The notes beneath the pieces were generated by a model, which was not told the DNA's origin, ran no database searches, and worked only from the letters and a program-made list of their open reading frames with translations. The position numbers and the translations under genes are program-made. Positions 13,131-25,700 of a stretch of DNA of 64,000 nt are shown here, one piece after another. The stretch's first letter is position 1. Each line of letters opens with the position of its first letter. This DNA comes from Vitis vinifera (lineage: Eukaryota > Streptophyta > Magnoliopsida > Vitales > Vitaceae), in the NCBI RefSeq assembly GCF_030704535.1, contig NC_081812.1:21985501-22049500 (forward strand), in the 5' to 3' direction.

Positions 13131-15579
13131 CACCGATCTTCTTTGTTTCAGCCTAGTTTCCCATTTCCACTGTTTGCTGGAATGTATGCATGGTTGAGTG
13201 ACTTGGTATTCATGTACCATAGTTTTTTTGACCATTAGTGCTAAATTTTGTTTATGTTTATGTGTTTTCATTTTTTTGGCATTAAGTCCAATTAAAAAAA
13301 TCCTATTTAAGAGTTGAGAGCTAAATGTAGAATGGTTGGATGTTACATAAAGTTGTTTAAAAGTATCTTTTTGCTATCAATTGTGAATGTTGGGTCTGCT
13401 GTATCTAAGTACATACTACTTCGTTTTAAAGATAAAAGAAGGCAAAGAGACAACCAGGAATTGGGGAAGACTCAGCCTCCAGTTGTTTAAATTTCCATGC
13501 CATGGATGATGGATCCATGGTGATGATAGAGAATTCTACAGTAGTTCAAAAATGACCAAGGAAGTTCAAGCATTCTTTGATTTAATGTTATTGGATAATT
13601 GTTGAGCAGTGGAATACTCTAGATCTCTCCCTTTTTAAACTTCCCAACAATAGCACCAAAGGGATTGTAAGTTCCGGTTTCTAATGTGATTTTCTTTACA
13701 TGATTTTTCTTGTAATTGAACTTACAATTCTGACTTCAAGGTGTGTTAGCTTTTGCATTTCTGTCGGTCTAGGTGTACTATTTTTCTCAACACCCCAGTT
13801 TTTGGGAATTGTTCTTTCCAACTTAAAAAAAAAAATGTTTTTGATAAAATTTTAATTAATAATAGTTAGGTTTTTTTTTTTTTGATTAAAAAACGTAAGT
13901 TGTTTTTAGGTGTTTTATGTAGTATGGTATTTAAAAAAATATTTTGAAAATTTTATATAGTTCTTTTATGAAAAATGAATCCAAAAAATTAATTTTTAAT
14001 TTTGTTATTAATTTTTACAGGTGAGATCTCACAAAAAAAATTAATTTTTATCTGTACGAGACCGACTGATACTCATATTTATGGTATGGTTTTTGCCCAT
14101 CTCAGCAGTGCCAAAAATCTTGAATGCCATATGATGCCCATTACATACATTTATAGGAATGAACGAATTTGGTGTCCAAGCAATGAAACAGTCTTACATT
14201 AATCTTTTTAAACAGTTATATTGGTTTATCATAAGAGATTTGGATGAATGAATCAAAATAACTAGACTCGTAAAGATAACCTTCCTTCAACCTTGTTGAA
14301 AAATGATCTTTTTTTTTATTTGCTTCCCACGACATCATCTTCCCAATTTTTTATTGTTATCGTATTCATTTCACTATTTCTTAATAATACATTAGTCTTT
14401 TTATTTCATTTTATTTTTACTGTGGTTGATTTCTTATTAAGGATGTTCATCTGAATTGCTTGATAAAAAACTAATTAAGTTTTAAGTTTATAATAACTTG
14501 AATTGTGTGGTTATGTTTTATTTTTATTTTTAAAAAAAAGACTTAAATAAGGTTAAACTTTCATTTTATCTACAAATTTTAATTAGAATGTTCATCTATT
14601 TAATCTCATCTTTAGAATCCAATAACAACTCAATTACAAAAAACCCCGATAAAAAGCAACCTTAAGAAACTCCTGCCAAAATCCCAACAAAACAAAAACA
14701 AAAGTCTTCAACAAAAAATAACTATAAAAAACTCGTAACTAAAAACAATTATAAAAGACCCTAACAAAAATAAATGCAAAAAATATCAACTAGAAGTAAT
14801 TACAAAATAACCCCAATAAAAAGCTATGATAAAAAACCAAAACAAAAAACAATTGTAAAAAATTGTAATAAAAAACAATTATAGAAGCGAAAGATGGAGA
14901 ATACAATCATCTTAAAGAAAAAGGAAAAATAGAAGAACTCTTGCAATTGGTCTATATATCTTATAAAGAGAGCTAAGTATAAAAAAAATTTGTAAAGAAT
15001 AATCAAGAGAGGCCATTTTTCCAATTTCGAGACTATTTCGGGTCTTTAACCAAATGTCTCTTAATTGTTGGGCTTACACCCAGCCTTGGGCTTCTTTACA
15101 GCCTGCCCCAATTCCGGCCCAAAGGGGAGCCTGGACTTAGAACCCTGACCCAGTGGCTAGGTGTGGCCCGGCCCCTTCACACGCCAAGGTGGCATCAACA
15201 GAAATAAATAAGAACATGTCTTCCACATCCGATTTAACCGCACAATTTCTTGGCCACATAATTTTGTGAATTTTGCTTCAGATTTCAAGCGTTCATGTAT
15301 TCTTTAAAGGTTGAATGTGGGGCCTTTGAGTTCTGATTCTTCTGAAGAACCAAAGCCATTAAATACTGAAATGTGAAATGGAAGGGATAAAAATTGACTT
15401 TCACCAACACCCATTAATACACTACATTCATTTCAAAAGAAGGCAGTTCAGTTTTGACGATCCAACTTTGATGAAATCCTTAAAATGTCCAGAAAAGAAA
15501 CAAAAATACGAAAGGAAACAAAAAAACATAGACACTTGAGCCAAACCTTAAATTCTAAGTTCTTAGATACAACCAGCTT
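13131..15579. other. Intergenic DNA between RRP5 and the D14-like gene
   Basis: This begins with the RRP5 3' UTR (about 13131-13300). The rest is AT-rich. At about 14630-14890 there is a degenerate tandem array built on an A-rich unit with ACAATTATAAAA-like cores. At 15068-15190 there is a sudden GC-rich block with GGCCC/GGGCC words, unlike its surroundings and probably a mobile-element remnant. From about 15430 it is likely 3' UTR of the minus-strand hydrolase gene. I see no coding region. Confidence 0.55.
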
Positions 15580-16546
15580 CTATGGAATGGATAAAACTTG
15601 GTTTAAAGCATCCAAAAGCAAAGGGAAAGCTGTTAGCTGTGGAAAATGGCCTTGTGTTTCCAGTATCTTAACCGTAGCATCGTCACCAAGGTTTTCCTTC
15701 ATGTAGCATGCGATGAATGTTGGAGCAACAATATCTTCTCTGGATTGGATAATGGTGCAAGGCACTTTAACTTGTGGTAGAACGAGTCTTAGGTCACTCA
15801 GGAAGACAGTTTTAGCGACACTAAGCACTATCTCCGGTTTCATCCTCCCCAAGCTGTACTCGAACTCAGCTATGGCTGCAGAGTTGTTGATGCCCACTGC
15901 CATGGGAACAAAATTTTGAACCCAAACTGGGAAATTTTCATTTATTGCTTCGAAGATTTTGTCGATATCTGATCTCTCAAATCCCCCATAATATCCTTCT
16001 GCATTTAAGTACCTACAAACAATTGGGAAGGTATTAGAATTGGAACTTTTGAGCTTTTAACAACAAACAAAATGACGGAGATGAAGGTGATTCATGGAGT
16101 AGGAGAAAAATAAATATGTATGTACATGGATACAGCAGCTAAGAAACATCTAAGTTTTGGTCAGACCTTGGAGAGCCACCTAGGAGGATAAGGTGTTCAA
16201 AGAGATCCGGTCTCTTTGTTGCAGCTATGCATCCAATCATGGCTGACATGGAATGACCCAGATAGATGGTCTTCTTCACATTGAGCTGATCAAGGAGGCA
16301 TACCAAGTCTTGTGCGTAGGAATCGAAATTTGAGTACTTTTTTGGATCATAAAGGTTGGGATTTACGAAGATTAGATCAAAAACCACCACCTTGAAGTAG
16401 CATGCAAGGTAAGGGATGAGGTAGTGCCAAACAGACTGGTCAAAGCCAAACCCATGAGATAGAACTAAGGTTCGGGTGCCATTTCCATGAACAGTTGCAT
16501 TTAGAGCTTCGATGATACCTCCTCCACTCTCACTCAGCATATCCAT
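15580..16546 (-). CDS. D14/KAI2-family alpha/beta hydrolase, DLK2-like
   Basis: A small alpha/beta-fold hydrolase of the strigolactone/karrikin receptor family. Two exons, 16546-16167 and 16012-15580, join as AG|GTCTGA ... TTGTAG|G and encode 270 residues, the usual family length (about 265-272). The catalytic triad is complete: Ser99 in GHSMSAMIG, Asp220 in QSREDIVAP and His249 in TQGHFPQL, each two positions on from Arabidopsis D14 numbering. The oxyanion region SHGFGFDQSVWH is also present. The lid region contains YYGGFERSDID. The stretch CYFKVVVFDLIFVNPNLYDP differs from true D14 and KAI2 and resembles the DLK2 subgroup, so a classical hormone receptor role is not assumed. The ATG at 16546 gives a normal family N-terminus and lies about 95 bp below a TATA box. 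The assignment to DLK2 is from memory of family sequences; a tree would settle it. Confidence 0.9.
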
Positions 16547-16640
16547 ATTTCTGCCAACCAGTGCGAAAATGGAGCGAAGGATGAGGAACTAAAGATTTGC
16601 GTAGAATTTAGATATGTTCAACTTCAATGCCTTGGTTTAC

Positions 16641-16648
16641 TTATATAG
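16641..16648 (-). promoter_or_regulatory. TATA box of the D14-like gene
   Basis: On the minus strand the sequence reads CTATATAAG, a good TATA box 95 bp upstream of the ATG at 16546. It implies a transcription start near 16610 and a 5' UTR of roughly 60 bases. Inferred from sequence only. Confidence 0.5.
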
Positions 16649-19257
16649 ACATAGAACAACCATTTTTTTTTTAATATTTGAATGGTTTAGTATTCATGTA
16701 CTTGGCATATTTCTATGTATCCTCATTGCTAAGTATTATTTATTTATTTTGTAAACATCATCCTAAGAATACCTTACAACTCATTGAAGACACGAGAATT
16801 AATGTAGAAAGTTGGGATGTTACAGAAAGTTGTGAAAAGAAGTAATGGGTATCCTCTTCTGTCATTGTCAAAAATTGGCCTCAAAGATCTTTCCTACTGC
16901 CCAGGAAAAGACAACTCAACGTAATTGCTAGCAGTGGGCTGCCGTAGACCCATTTTCTCAAAGCTATAGGTACATCAAGAAGCTACATATAACTTCATTT
17001 TAACTCATTGGTTCTCGGAAGTACTATAAATATAAAAAAATTAAAAAAGTTTTTTAAAAAAACAAATATTACTAAAATTAATTAAAAACTTATTTTTATA
17101 TATCTGAGCTTAAATAAGTAAAATAAGTTTTAAATAGCATATAGAAATAATTGATAAACTTTAAATATATTTTATATTTTTTTCTTTTTTTTCTTTTTTT
17201 TCACACGTTTTTCAGGAACTAAATATAACCTTAGAGTTACTGGTTAATGGAACTTAACCAAACAATGTAAGCACTCAGAGAAAATACTTTGAAAAGAGAT
17301 TGGATCAGTTGTAGTGAAGTGAATTTTACATCTTTAATCCTAACGCCAACTGCTAAAGATGAGATTTTGCTGTGACCACGCATGCATGCATCTGGGAGCC
17401 CAACACTATAAATGCAACCCAACAAACTTGTCGACCCAGAGTTTAATGGTGGTGTAAACTTTTTGAATTGAATGAGGGTGTCAGTTGGGGAGTGCCTTTC
17501 TCTCCTGCACTATCATAATTAATATTTTGGTTACGTGAAAAGCCTTAGACAGCTTTGCATTCATTGCTAGGTGGTTCCAAGAACCATTACCTCTTCCACA
17601 ACTTGTGTGTTCCATGCTTCTTTGTACTCTTTTTGTCTCTTCCACGAGTTCAAAAGTTCTTAAGTTGCAACCACAGCCATGGGTTGACCAAGTAAATACT
17701 AAACCATCAATTTACTCTTAAAACTTAAATTACGAAATAATGGAGGTGAAATCTGAACTTATGACCCAAAATCAAAGGTCCCATATTATGACTTGGGTTA
17801 AAGTCCTAATACGCTTCAATCCAACCCTCAGATCAGGATTTCTCTTAAGCCTCACCTAAGATCAAGTTAGGGAAGGTCAGTCATGGGTGTAATGAAAACC
17901 ATTCTTCAAACATCTATGTAATCACATTAACCAGACTGAGGATTATGCTTCCCCACTTTCTTAAAAATCTCCCAAGTGCTAACCCATTATAAGTTCTATA
18001 CTGAAGCTTCAAGTCTTAAGACTAAGCTAAAATTTAAGGCCAGCTGGATTTGATTTGACAATTATTGGGTTTAGTGGGCAAATTTGATGGTTGAAAGTTC
18101 TAGTTGTTCACAAACAACCTCCTTATCTTGGCAGGCAAAAGGAAGGCTTGAGGTGGTCCCTTTCATTTAAAAGGACTCGGTTGTCCTATCTACAAAGAAA
18201 TTATTTTTGGTGAGTGAAATCTATTCTCAGATTTTATTTTTTTTAACCAAAATGCTTGCCTTTCATTCTTGTAAAGGAAAAAAAAGAAAAAAAAAAACAA
18301 CAAAGAACCTTGCATCTGAAGCTACAGAAACATATATGACAGGGCAGTCGCATGGCATACAATTTTTTAATATATTTTATTTAAATAAAATAGCTGTTAT
18401 AAGCCATGCCAGAGACTGAAAATAGTAGTCAATGCACCATTTTTTCCCACCATCTTACCTTTGTTTAGGGGTCTTACCTTAATAGGCTCTTTGAAACTGC
18501 AAGATCTCTGTGATAGGGGGTAGCTTGTCTTATGCTGCGTATCTCCATCTTTGAGTTGGCAATCTGCAACTTAACTAACTGACAATGAAGAGCTTTGAAA
18601 CTCTGGGAAAGGGGAACAAGGACCAGTTGAGATTTGAGACTTGGCACTCTTTCCCCTTCATTCATTTATCATCAACATTTCTACATGCACAAGAGATTAA
18701 CCAAACAGATAGTCAATAGGGTATAACCTTCCTTGAAAAGGATTGTCAATGCAAACGACTCCCTAAAATTCAACCTCATAACTGAGGGAAAGAATTCTTA
18801 CCAGGTAATGAATATACTCCCTGTTTCTCATTCATGATTCAGATGTTGCTCCTTGAATTAAGAAAGAATAGGATATCGAATGAGACTCCCAACACCAAGT
18901 GTCAGCCACATAGTTCACAGAGTCTTTCATTTGGCTCAAAATTTCAAATGAAGGTAGAAGGGCAAAAGATACAAACCCAATTGAGTAAGACTCAGCTCAA
19001 TTCTGGGCTTTGCTTGTCTGTCCTGTATGTAATAAGCCTAGTAAATTCAAACTCCTCAACTGCCAGGACGAGGAGCTTTCAGAAACAAAAGAATCCAACC
19101 AGCATCCACTACTTCAAAATAATAAAAGTTCTATTAACAGATTATTTGTTGTTCTGTTAGCAAAGAATATTACAAAAATGGCTGCTTAGATAGCAGCCTG
19201 GAGAAGGAAAAAGAAATTGCATACATCTAAAATACAGACTAATTTCCAACACTAATT

Positions 19258-19318
<61 letters not shown>

Positions 19319-19715
19319 GAGTTCTCAAATGCATTAGGTATTTTCCTGGGATTTGTAAATACAATACAATGGTAATGATATAAGGTCAAGTATTGATTAG
19401 ATGAGGAAAATGACAATTTTACATGTTTTTCTCATATTTATTCACTGTGCAGGTTAGTTGTCCCAGTGGAGATGGCAGAAAGAATCTGATTTAGTGTATG
19501 GCCGTTGCTCTGAGGATTTTGAAAATGCCATCTTGCAGCTAGGTCTGTAATATATGGTCAACTAATTTCAGTCTCTTATATGGGCATTCATCCTTCGGCA
19601 AAAAGCTGGCAGGCACCTCAAAGACAGCATCCTTTTATTTTTTACATAAATGCTTCCTTGGTGGGCAGTTTGCAAATCAATTTTCACATCTCAAGAGCAG
19701 GACAAAACAAGATAT
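16649..19715. other. Intergenic region, no gene recognised
   Basis: About 3 kb between the D14-like promoter and the 3' end of the CPSF-A-like gene. Open frames here are short and unsupported. At 17381-17388 there is an RY element (CATGCATG), the type bound by B3 seed regulators, but without a gene beside it. Poly-A and poly-T runs occur at 17030-17200 and 18280-18300. A long CT repeat is listed separately. The last few hundred bases are probably 3' UTR of the minus-strand gene ending at 19716. Confidence 0.5.
19260..19314. repeat. (CT)n microsatellite
   Basis: An uninterrupted run of about 27 TC units between TTCCT and TTTTGA. It lies in the sequence downstream of the stop codon of the minus-strand CPSF-A-like gene, so it may be in or just past its 3' UTR, where it would read as (GA)n. 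Confidence 0.95.
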
Positions 19716-22700
19716 TCAATTCAACGCATAATGAACTCGCTCAAGTAGTTGCACAACACGATTGACAGAGATTGGAGAAAGCAAAGTCTGCTTTGAACTT
19801 GATGTAACTGTCTCTAGTGATCCAAGAGGTAATGCTAACACAGCCTCTTGTTGCATACTCGTGAGCTCCAAGAACTGAGCAAGCATGTCGCCATCCAGTA
19901 TCTTAGATACTCCAGCCTGTCAAATAAAAGAACCCCAAAAGTGGGAGAGAGAAAAAAATAAGAGGAAAAACAAATAGGTGGAAAAGAAAAGGGAAATGGT
20001 TAGAGGACAGGCAAAATAGTTGGAACCATATAATATAGTGAAGATTGATTTGATCAAACCAGGAAAAAAGAAAAAAGAAAACTTAAAACTGAACCAGGAA
20101 GATTAATCATTGCATCACTTAAAAGAGATGGAAGTTGCATAATCGCATTGACAATAATACATTCAAGATTCTGTTTTCTTTATAGAACAATATGAAAAAA
20201 TTAATGCCAAAAGATCAACACAACCTGAAGATATTTTACAATGTACACCAAAAATGCTCTCTACCACATTTAAGTAAATAATAAAAACTATTAATGTAAA
20301 AGATGAAAACAAAATGGTCAAATTCATCTGATTGCACTAGGGACACAACATGGCTGGTTGGGACAGGTTACCAACCCGCCCCCATAGTCTGAATATGTTC
20401 CCATACCATCCCACATCCCAAACCTGCAGGCAAAGCGCAGGCAGGAAAATTGGAACACTACCCCAAATCCACTCCTATTTGATTTTTCCTTCCCCAAAGC
20501 CATACTATTAGAGCCAGGTCATTGAAAATACCTGTTCCATTGCCATACCTAGATTGTCCCAAATTCTATTTCCCAAAGACAGCTACCACTAGCTTGCTCA
20601 CAGGTGTCCCAAAACCTATTTCTAATAGTTCTCAGATTTATATTTTCGTTAAAGCAAGAGAATACATCTAGAGAAAACAAAAACTAGAAGAAAATTACCT
20701 TTCTCACTGAGTTTTCACGGCTTCGAAACTCATTATGATCATTTCCGAGAATAGGAGCAGTCAGTTGGTGAACCGCAAGTCTAGCTTGTACAGCTTCTAA
20801 GAGCTCATGTTCTTCCCTACAAAAATATGATGATTTTTTTAATAAGCAACCAGAAAATATATATAAAAAGGAGAGGGTGGTACAAAATGGAAAGGCTAAA
20901 GTTCGCCAAAATACAATGAGAGTATACAAAGGAACAAAAATATGATGATGATCAAGTACAGAATTAGATTCCAGACCACAGAAACCAAAGAAGAAGAGGT
21001 AATCTAATGTAGCATTAAAACATTACTCATTATATAAGAATCCTTCTTTTTTGATCTTTACATCACATTAGGTTATTCAACAATTTTGTTTGGGTGCAAG
21101 CTCTTCTCTTCTTGAAACAATCCCCACAATTCTTTTTCTATCTTTGGGCAAGTAACAGTTATAGGTTTGGAATTGAATGGATAAGGTACATCAAGTAGAG
21201 CATTTTTTTTATTTTTGATAGTTAAACGCACAGAAAATTTTATAAATAAGAAGAGAAAAGGGCACCAAAAGGCCAACCCAAAGCATATAGGGAGTAAACA
21301 AGTGCCTCCCTACATACAAGACCCTTGCCTTGGTACAATGGATTAAAATATGATTAATAGACTCCTCTTCAACACAACAAAAATAATTTTGAGTTGATCC
21401 AAGGTTAGAACCTTCCCCCACGAGGCTTCTCAAGCAAAAAAAACCCACTTAGTGGGAACACAAGGGCTCATATGATGTTTGGAAACGGTACTGCACTTCT
21501 AGGTTCAAGAGCATCATAAAGGGACTTAACAAAAAATTTCCCGTCCTTAGCGTATTTCCATTGCATCCTATCCTCCAAATCAATCACTAGCCTCTTTCCT
21601 TGTAATGTCAAAAGGAACCTCTCCACCTCCCAATCATTGAAAGGCCTAAAGAACCAAGGATTCCACTCCCCCCTCCTCCCAACACCCTGCTACCCATGCC
21701 TCTTTTGAATCCACTAAGGCATACAAAGAGGGGAAAGAATCACATAGGACATTGTTCCCGCATCATTTGTCCTTCCAAAATCTCACTCTTCTACCATCCC
21801 CCACAAAGAAAACAGTTTTTTTAAGCAATAAAGACTCTTCTTTCTTAATTTCCTTCCATAACCCCACCCCATAGCCTTCCCTCACTTCTCAAGTACACCA
21901 TCTTCCTCCTTCCACCCCAAACTTCCTACTAATATTATGCTTCCAAAGTGCCAACTCCATTTGCACAATAGAGCCCTATTGAGAGTAGAGAAACTTTTAA
22001 CACCCAAACCACCCTTCCTTTTATCTAAATAGATAATTGCCCACTTTACAAGATGAGGCATCCTCTCTAAAGCTCCCCCACTCCAGAGAAAGTCCCTTCA
22101 AATTTGCTCTAATCTCAACCTAACAACTATTGGCATATGCATCAAAGACATGAAGTACATAGGCATGTTGGACAAAGTGCTTCGAATGAGAGTGATTCTC
22201 CCTTCTTTATAAATATATTGCCTCTTCCACATAGCTAGCCTCTTCCGAAACCTCTCCTCCACCCCATCCCAAACTGCCACAGATTTGTGTGGTGCACCCA
22301 AGGAGCCTCAAGTAAGTGGAAGGAAGCGCTCCCACTTTGCAACCGAGTTCAAGGGCCAAAATCCATACATTCTCTACTCTCCACACCGGTAAAATTTCAC
22401 TCTTATCTAAATTGATTCTTAGCCCTGAAATTGCTTCAAACCACATTAACAACCAACTCAAAAAAAACCATCTACTCCTGGGAAGCCTCATAGAAAATCA
22501 GCATATCATCAGCGAACAGCAAGTGAGTAATTTGAGCCCCATTTCCACTCCTTCCGCTTATCTTACAGCTTAATAAAAACACCCCCCGCCCACTGCTCTA
22601 TTTATGAGGCAACTTAAAGCCTCCGTCCCAATCACAAATAAGTAAGGCAATAAAGGGTTCCCTTGTCTCAATCCTTTAGTACTGTGGATGAAACCCGTCG

Positions 22701-25700
22701 GTGTGCCATTAACTAGAATAGAGAACGTCGTAGTGGATATACACTATTTTATCCAGCTTGCCCATTTCTCCCTAAAACCCATTTTCTGCATCACTACCAA
22801 CAAAAAATTCCAATTAATGTGATCATAAACCTTCTCTATATCTAACTTGCACAACTCCCCACTCTCATTCCTTTTCAACATCGAATCTATGGCCTCATTA
22901 ACTCTTAAGGCAACGTCAAGAATTTGTCTTCCCTCAACAAAAGCATTTTGGGACAAAGACACCACCTTACCCATCACCTTCTTTAACCTATTAGATAACA
23001 CTTTTGTTGGCAAACTTGTACAATTCTCCCACCAAACTGATTGGTTTGAAGTCTTTAAGGTCATCCGCGCCTCCTTTTTTGGAACTAAAACCAAGAACTC
23101 AAGCTCCTTACAAATCTTCCCTACTCATGGAATTCTTTGAAGAAACCCATTACCTCATCTTTTACAAACTCCCAGCAAAACTATCAGAACGCAAAAGAGA
23201 GCCCATCTGGACCAGGTGCCTTGTCCCCATTCAACTCTAAAATGGTAGAGAAGACTTCTTCCACAGTAAACACTTCATCCAGTCTCGCTTCCTCTTCCCT
23301 AATTCTTCAAAGTCCAAATGCATTCAAACTAGGACGCCAATCACCAAGATCCATCAGCAAATTCTGGAAGGCTCTTAACCACACCCTTATGAATCTCTTG
23401 CTCTTTTGACATCCAATTCCCATTAATTTTGATCTTTGCCAAACAATTCCTCCTCCTATAGGAGTTAGTCATCCTATAGAAGAACCATATGTTCTTATCA
23501 CCTTCCCTCAACCACACTTCTCTTGATTTTTGTCTCCAAGAACTTTTCTCCATAAGAGTCCACTTCTTGAAATCCTACCTAGCCTCCTTTCTAGTCTCCA
23601 ACTCCTCCACCGATAAAGCTCTCAAACGCTATTGATCATCCCAAAAATGCACATTATCCAAAGCCAAACTCTTGTCAACTCCCACCTTCCCAAACACATC
23701 CTTGTTCCAGATTTTCAAATTGGTTTTTAAAGCCTTTAATTTTGTTACCAAGATAAAGTCATAGGAACCATTGAAATTGAAACCTTGCCACCAAATTTTT
23801 AGCAACTCCTTAAACTCCTCCTTTAGCCACATATTTTCAAAACAAAAAGGAGTTGGACCTCTCCTCACCCCTCCCCCATCTAACAAAATTAGAAAATGAT
23901 CAGACACTGGCCTTGGAAGAGTGCATTGCACCACCCCACTAAAATGACTCTCCCAATCCTCAAAGACCAAAAACCGATCTAGTCTTGACATGGATTGGCC
24001 ATTCAACCCAACAATCCAAGTAAAAGGGCCCCCTTTGCAAAGGGAGATCTTTCAAATCCAACTCATCAATCACCTCCAAGAATCTTCTCATAGAAGAAGA
24101 CATTCTTTCTTCCTTTCTACACACTCTAAGGAATCTGATCACATTAAAATCGCCTCCAATGCACCATGGGGCATTCCACAAGCCACGAATGGCCCTTACG
24201 TCCCCCCAAAAGCTTTCTCTACATCTTTTCATGATGGGCCCATAAACACCCATAAAAATCTACAAGAAGCCATCCTCACAGTTTTTAAAGCAACACGAAA
24301 TCAAAAATTGACCCACCTCCATTCCTACCAATTCCAACACTTTGTTATCCCAAAAGACTACCACCCCTCTAGCTACCCCCCAGCATTCACTACCCCTCAT
24401 TCTAAGAATCTCCCCACTCCTAGCCTTTGCATCACCCCCAAGAACATATCCTAAATTTTAGTCTCCTGCAAACACACCAAATGCACTCTTTGAGACCTGA
24501 TTAGGGCCTTGATTATCTTCCTCTTGTTTCTATCATTAGCTCCTCTTGCATTCCAAGATAAAATTTTTATGTTCATCTAAGGGTCGAAACTCTAGCCCCA
24601 CCTCCTCTGACCAAACCATCTCCTCGCTCAAACCACTATAATTAATGGAACACTAATTTTTTCAGTTCATGTTCAAACTTCGTCGTCACTGAAATTCCCC
24701 TCTTTTTACTCTGCTCTCTTCTTTTCTTGATCCTTAGAAGCAAATTCAATATTTCCCCTTCAAAGCACTTGAAAATCCCAAAAACTTGTTGAACTTCACC
24801 AAACAACTGCCATCCCACTTACTACAATTCCCCCCTAATTCCTACAACCACCCCTCATCATCAATCCTTTCAGCACTACCCCCCACTCGTTCCTCAGCCA
24901 AATTCTTCTCCCCCTTTGATGCCATCTCCCATGCACTGCCATCAACCAAAATAATACTCAGCGGATTCTGATCCCCTGCACCATCTGTGGCAACCAACCC
25001 TCCTAGGCCAAAGGACCCACTCACCACCAAGGCCTGGCCAAAACCAAAAGAAGGAAGAGAAAAGGAAAGATCCTGAACCCCCACAAAGAATGAAGGAGAA
25101 TTGCCGTACCTGGACGCCTCCGCCAACAAAGCTTCATCAGTAATCGCTGCCCTATCCACCACCCCAACGGTCTCTGACAACAAAACTTCCCTCGATGCCC
25201 CTCCAAAGAGGTCTTCGTCACCCCTTTCCTCTCGTTCCTTGCCAGTCGAAGATACCTCTGGTGCCCTAGCTTTAGAGACTGAAAAGGCTGGCCCTTTAAA
25301 TAGTTCCCCTCCCACTAAGCCCACTTTCTCAAGCCCAAGACCCATTCCAAACCCCTCCTCACAGCCTACTAAAGGCTCCTTTGGGTGTTATTAATTTTTA
25401 TTTTTATTTTTTTGATAGGTTATTCTAGGCGTTACTAATGAAGAGGCAATCTTGCCTTCTACAGTTCCAAGAGATCCTCAATCTCCTGTTTTATGCACAA
25501 CAATGATATGCCAATTGGAAAGACTTTATAGAGGGATGAAGCTGGCTAAGCTCAAAGACAGAATCCAGTTGCCCTTGTACACATCACAATTTGTACACGT
25601 GGCATCTTATTTAATGGGCCCTTTCATGATGGATTATTATGTGGTAAATGTTTGTCAGGGTTGAAGATCGATTGAAAATATTGGGCTTACTGAAGGAGAT

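Noticed and set aside
23990..24454. 154-codon plus-strand open frame
   Set aside because: Antisense shadow of the LINE endonuclease region; the minus strand has the recognisable motifs.
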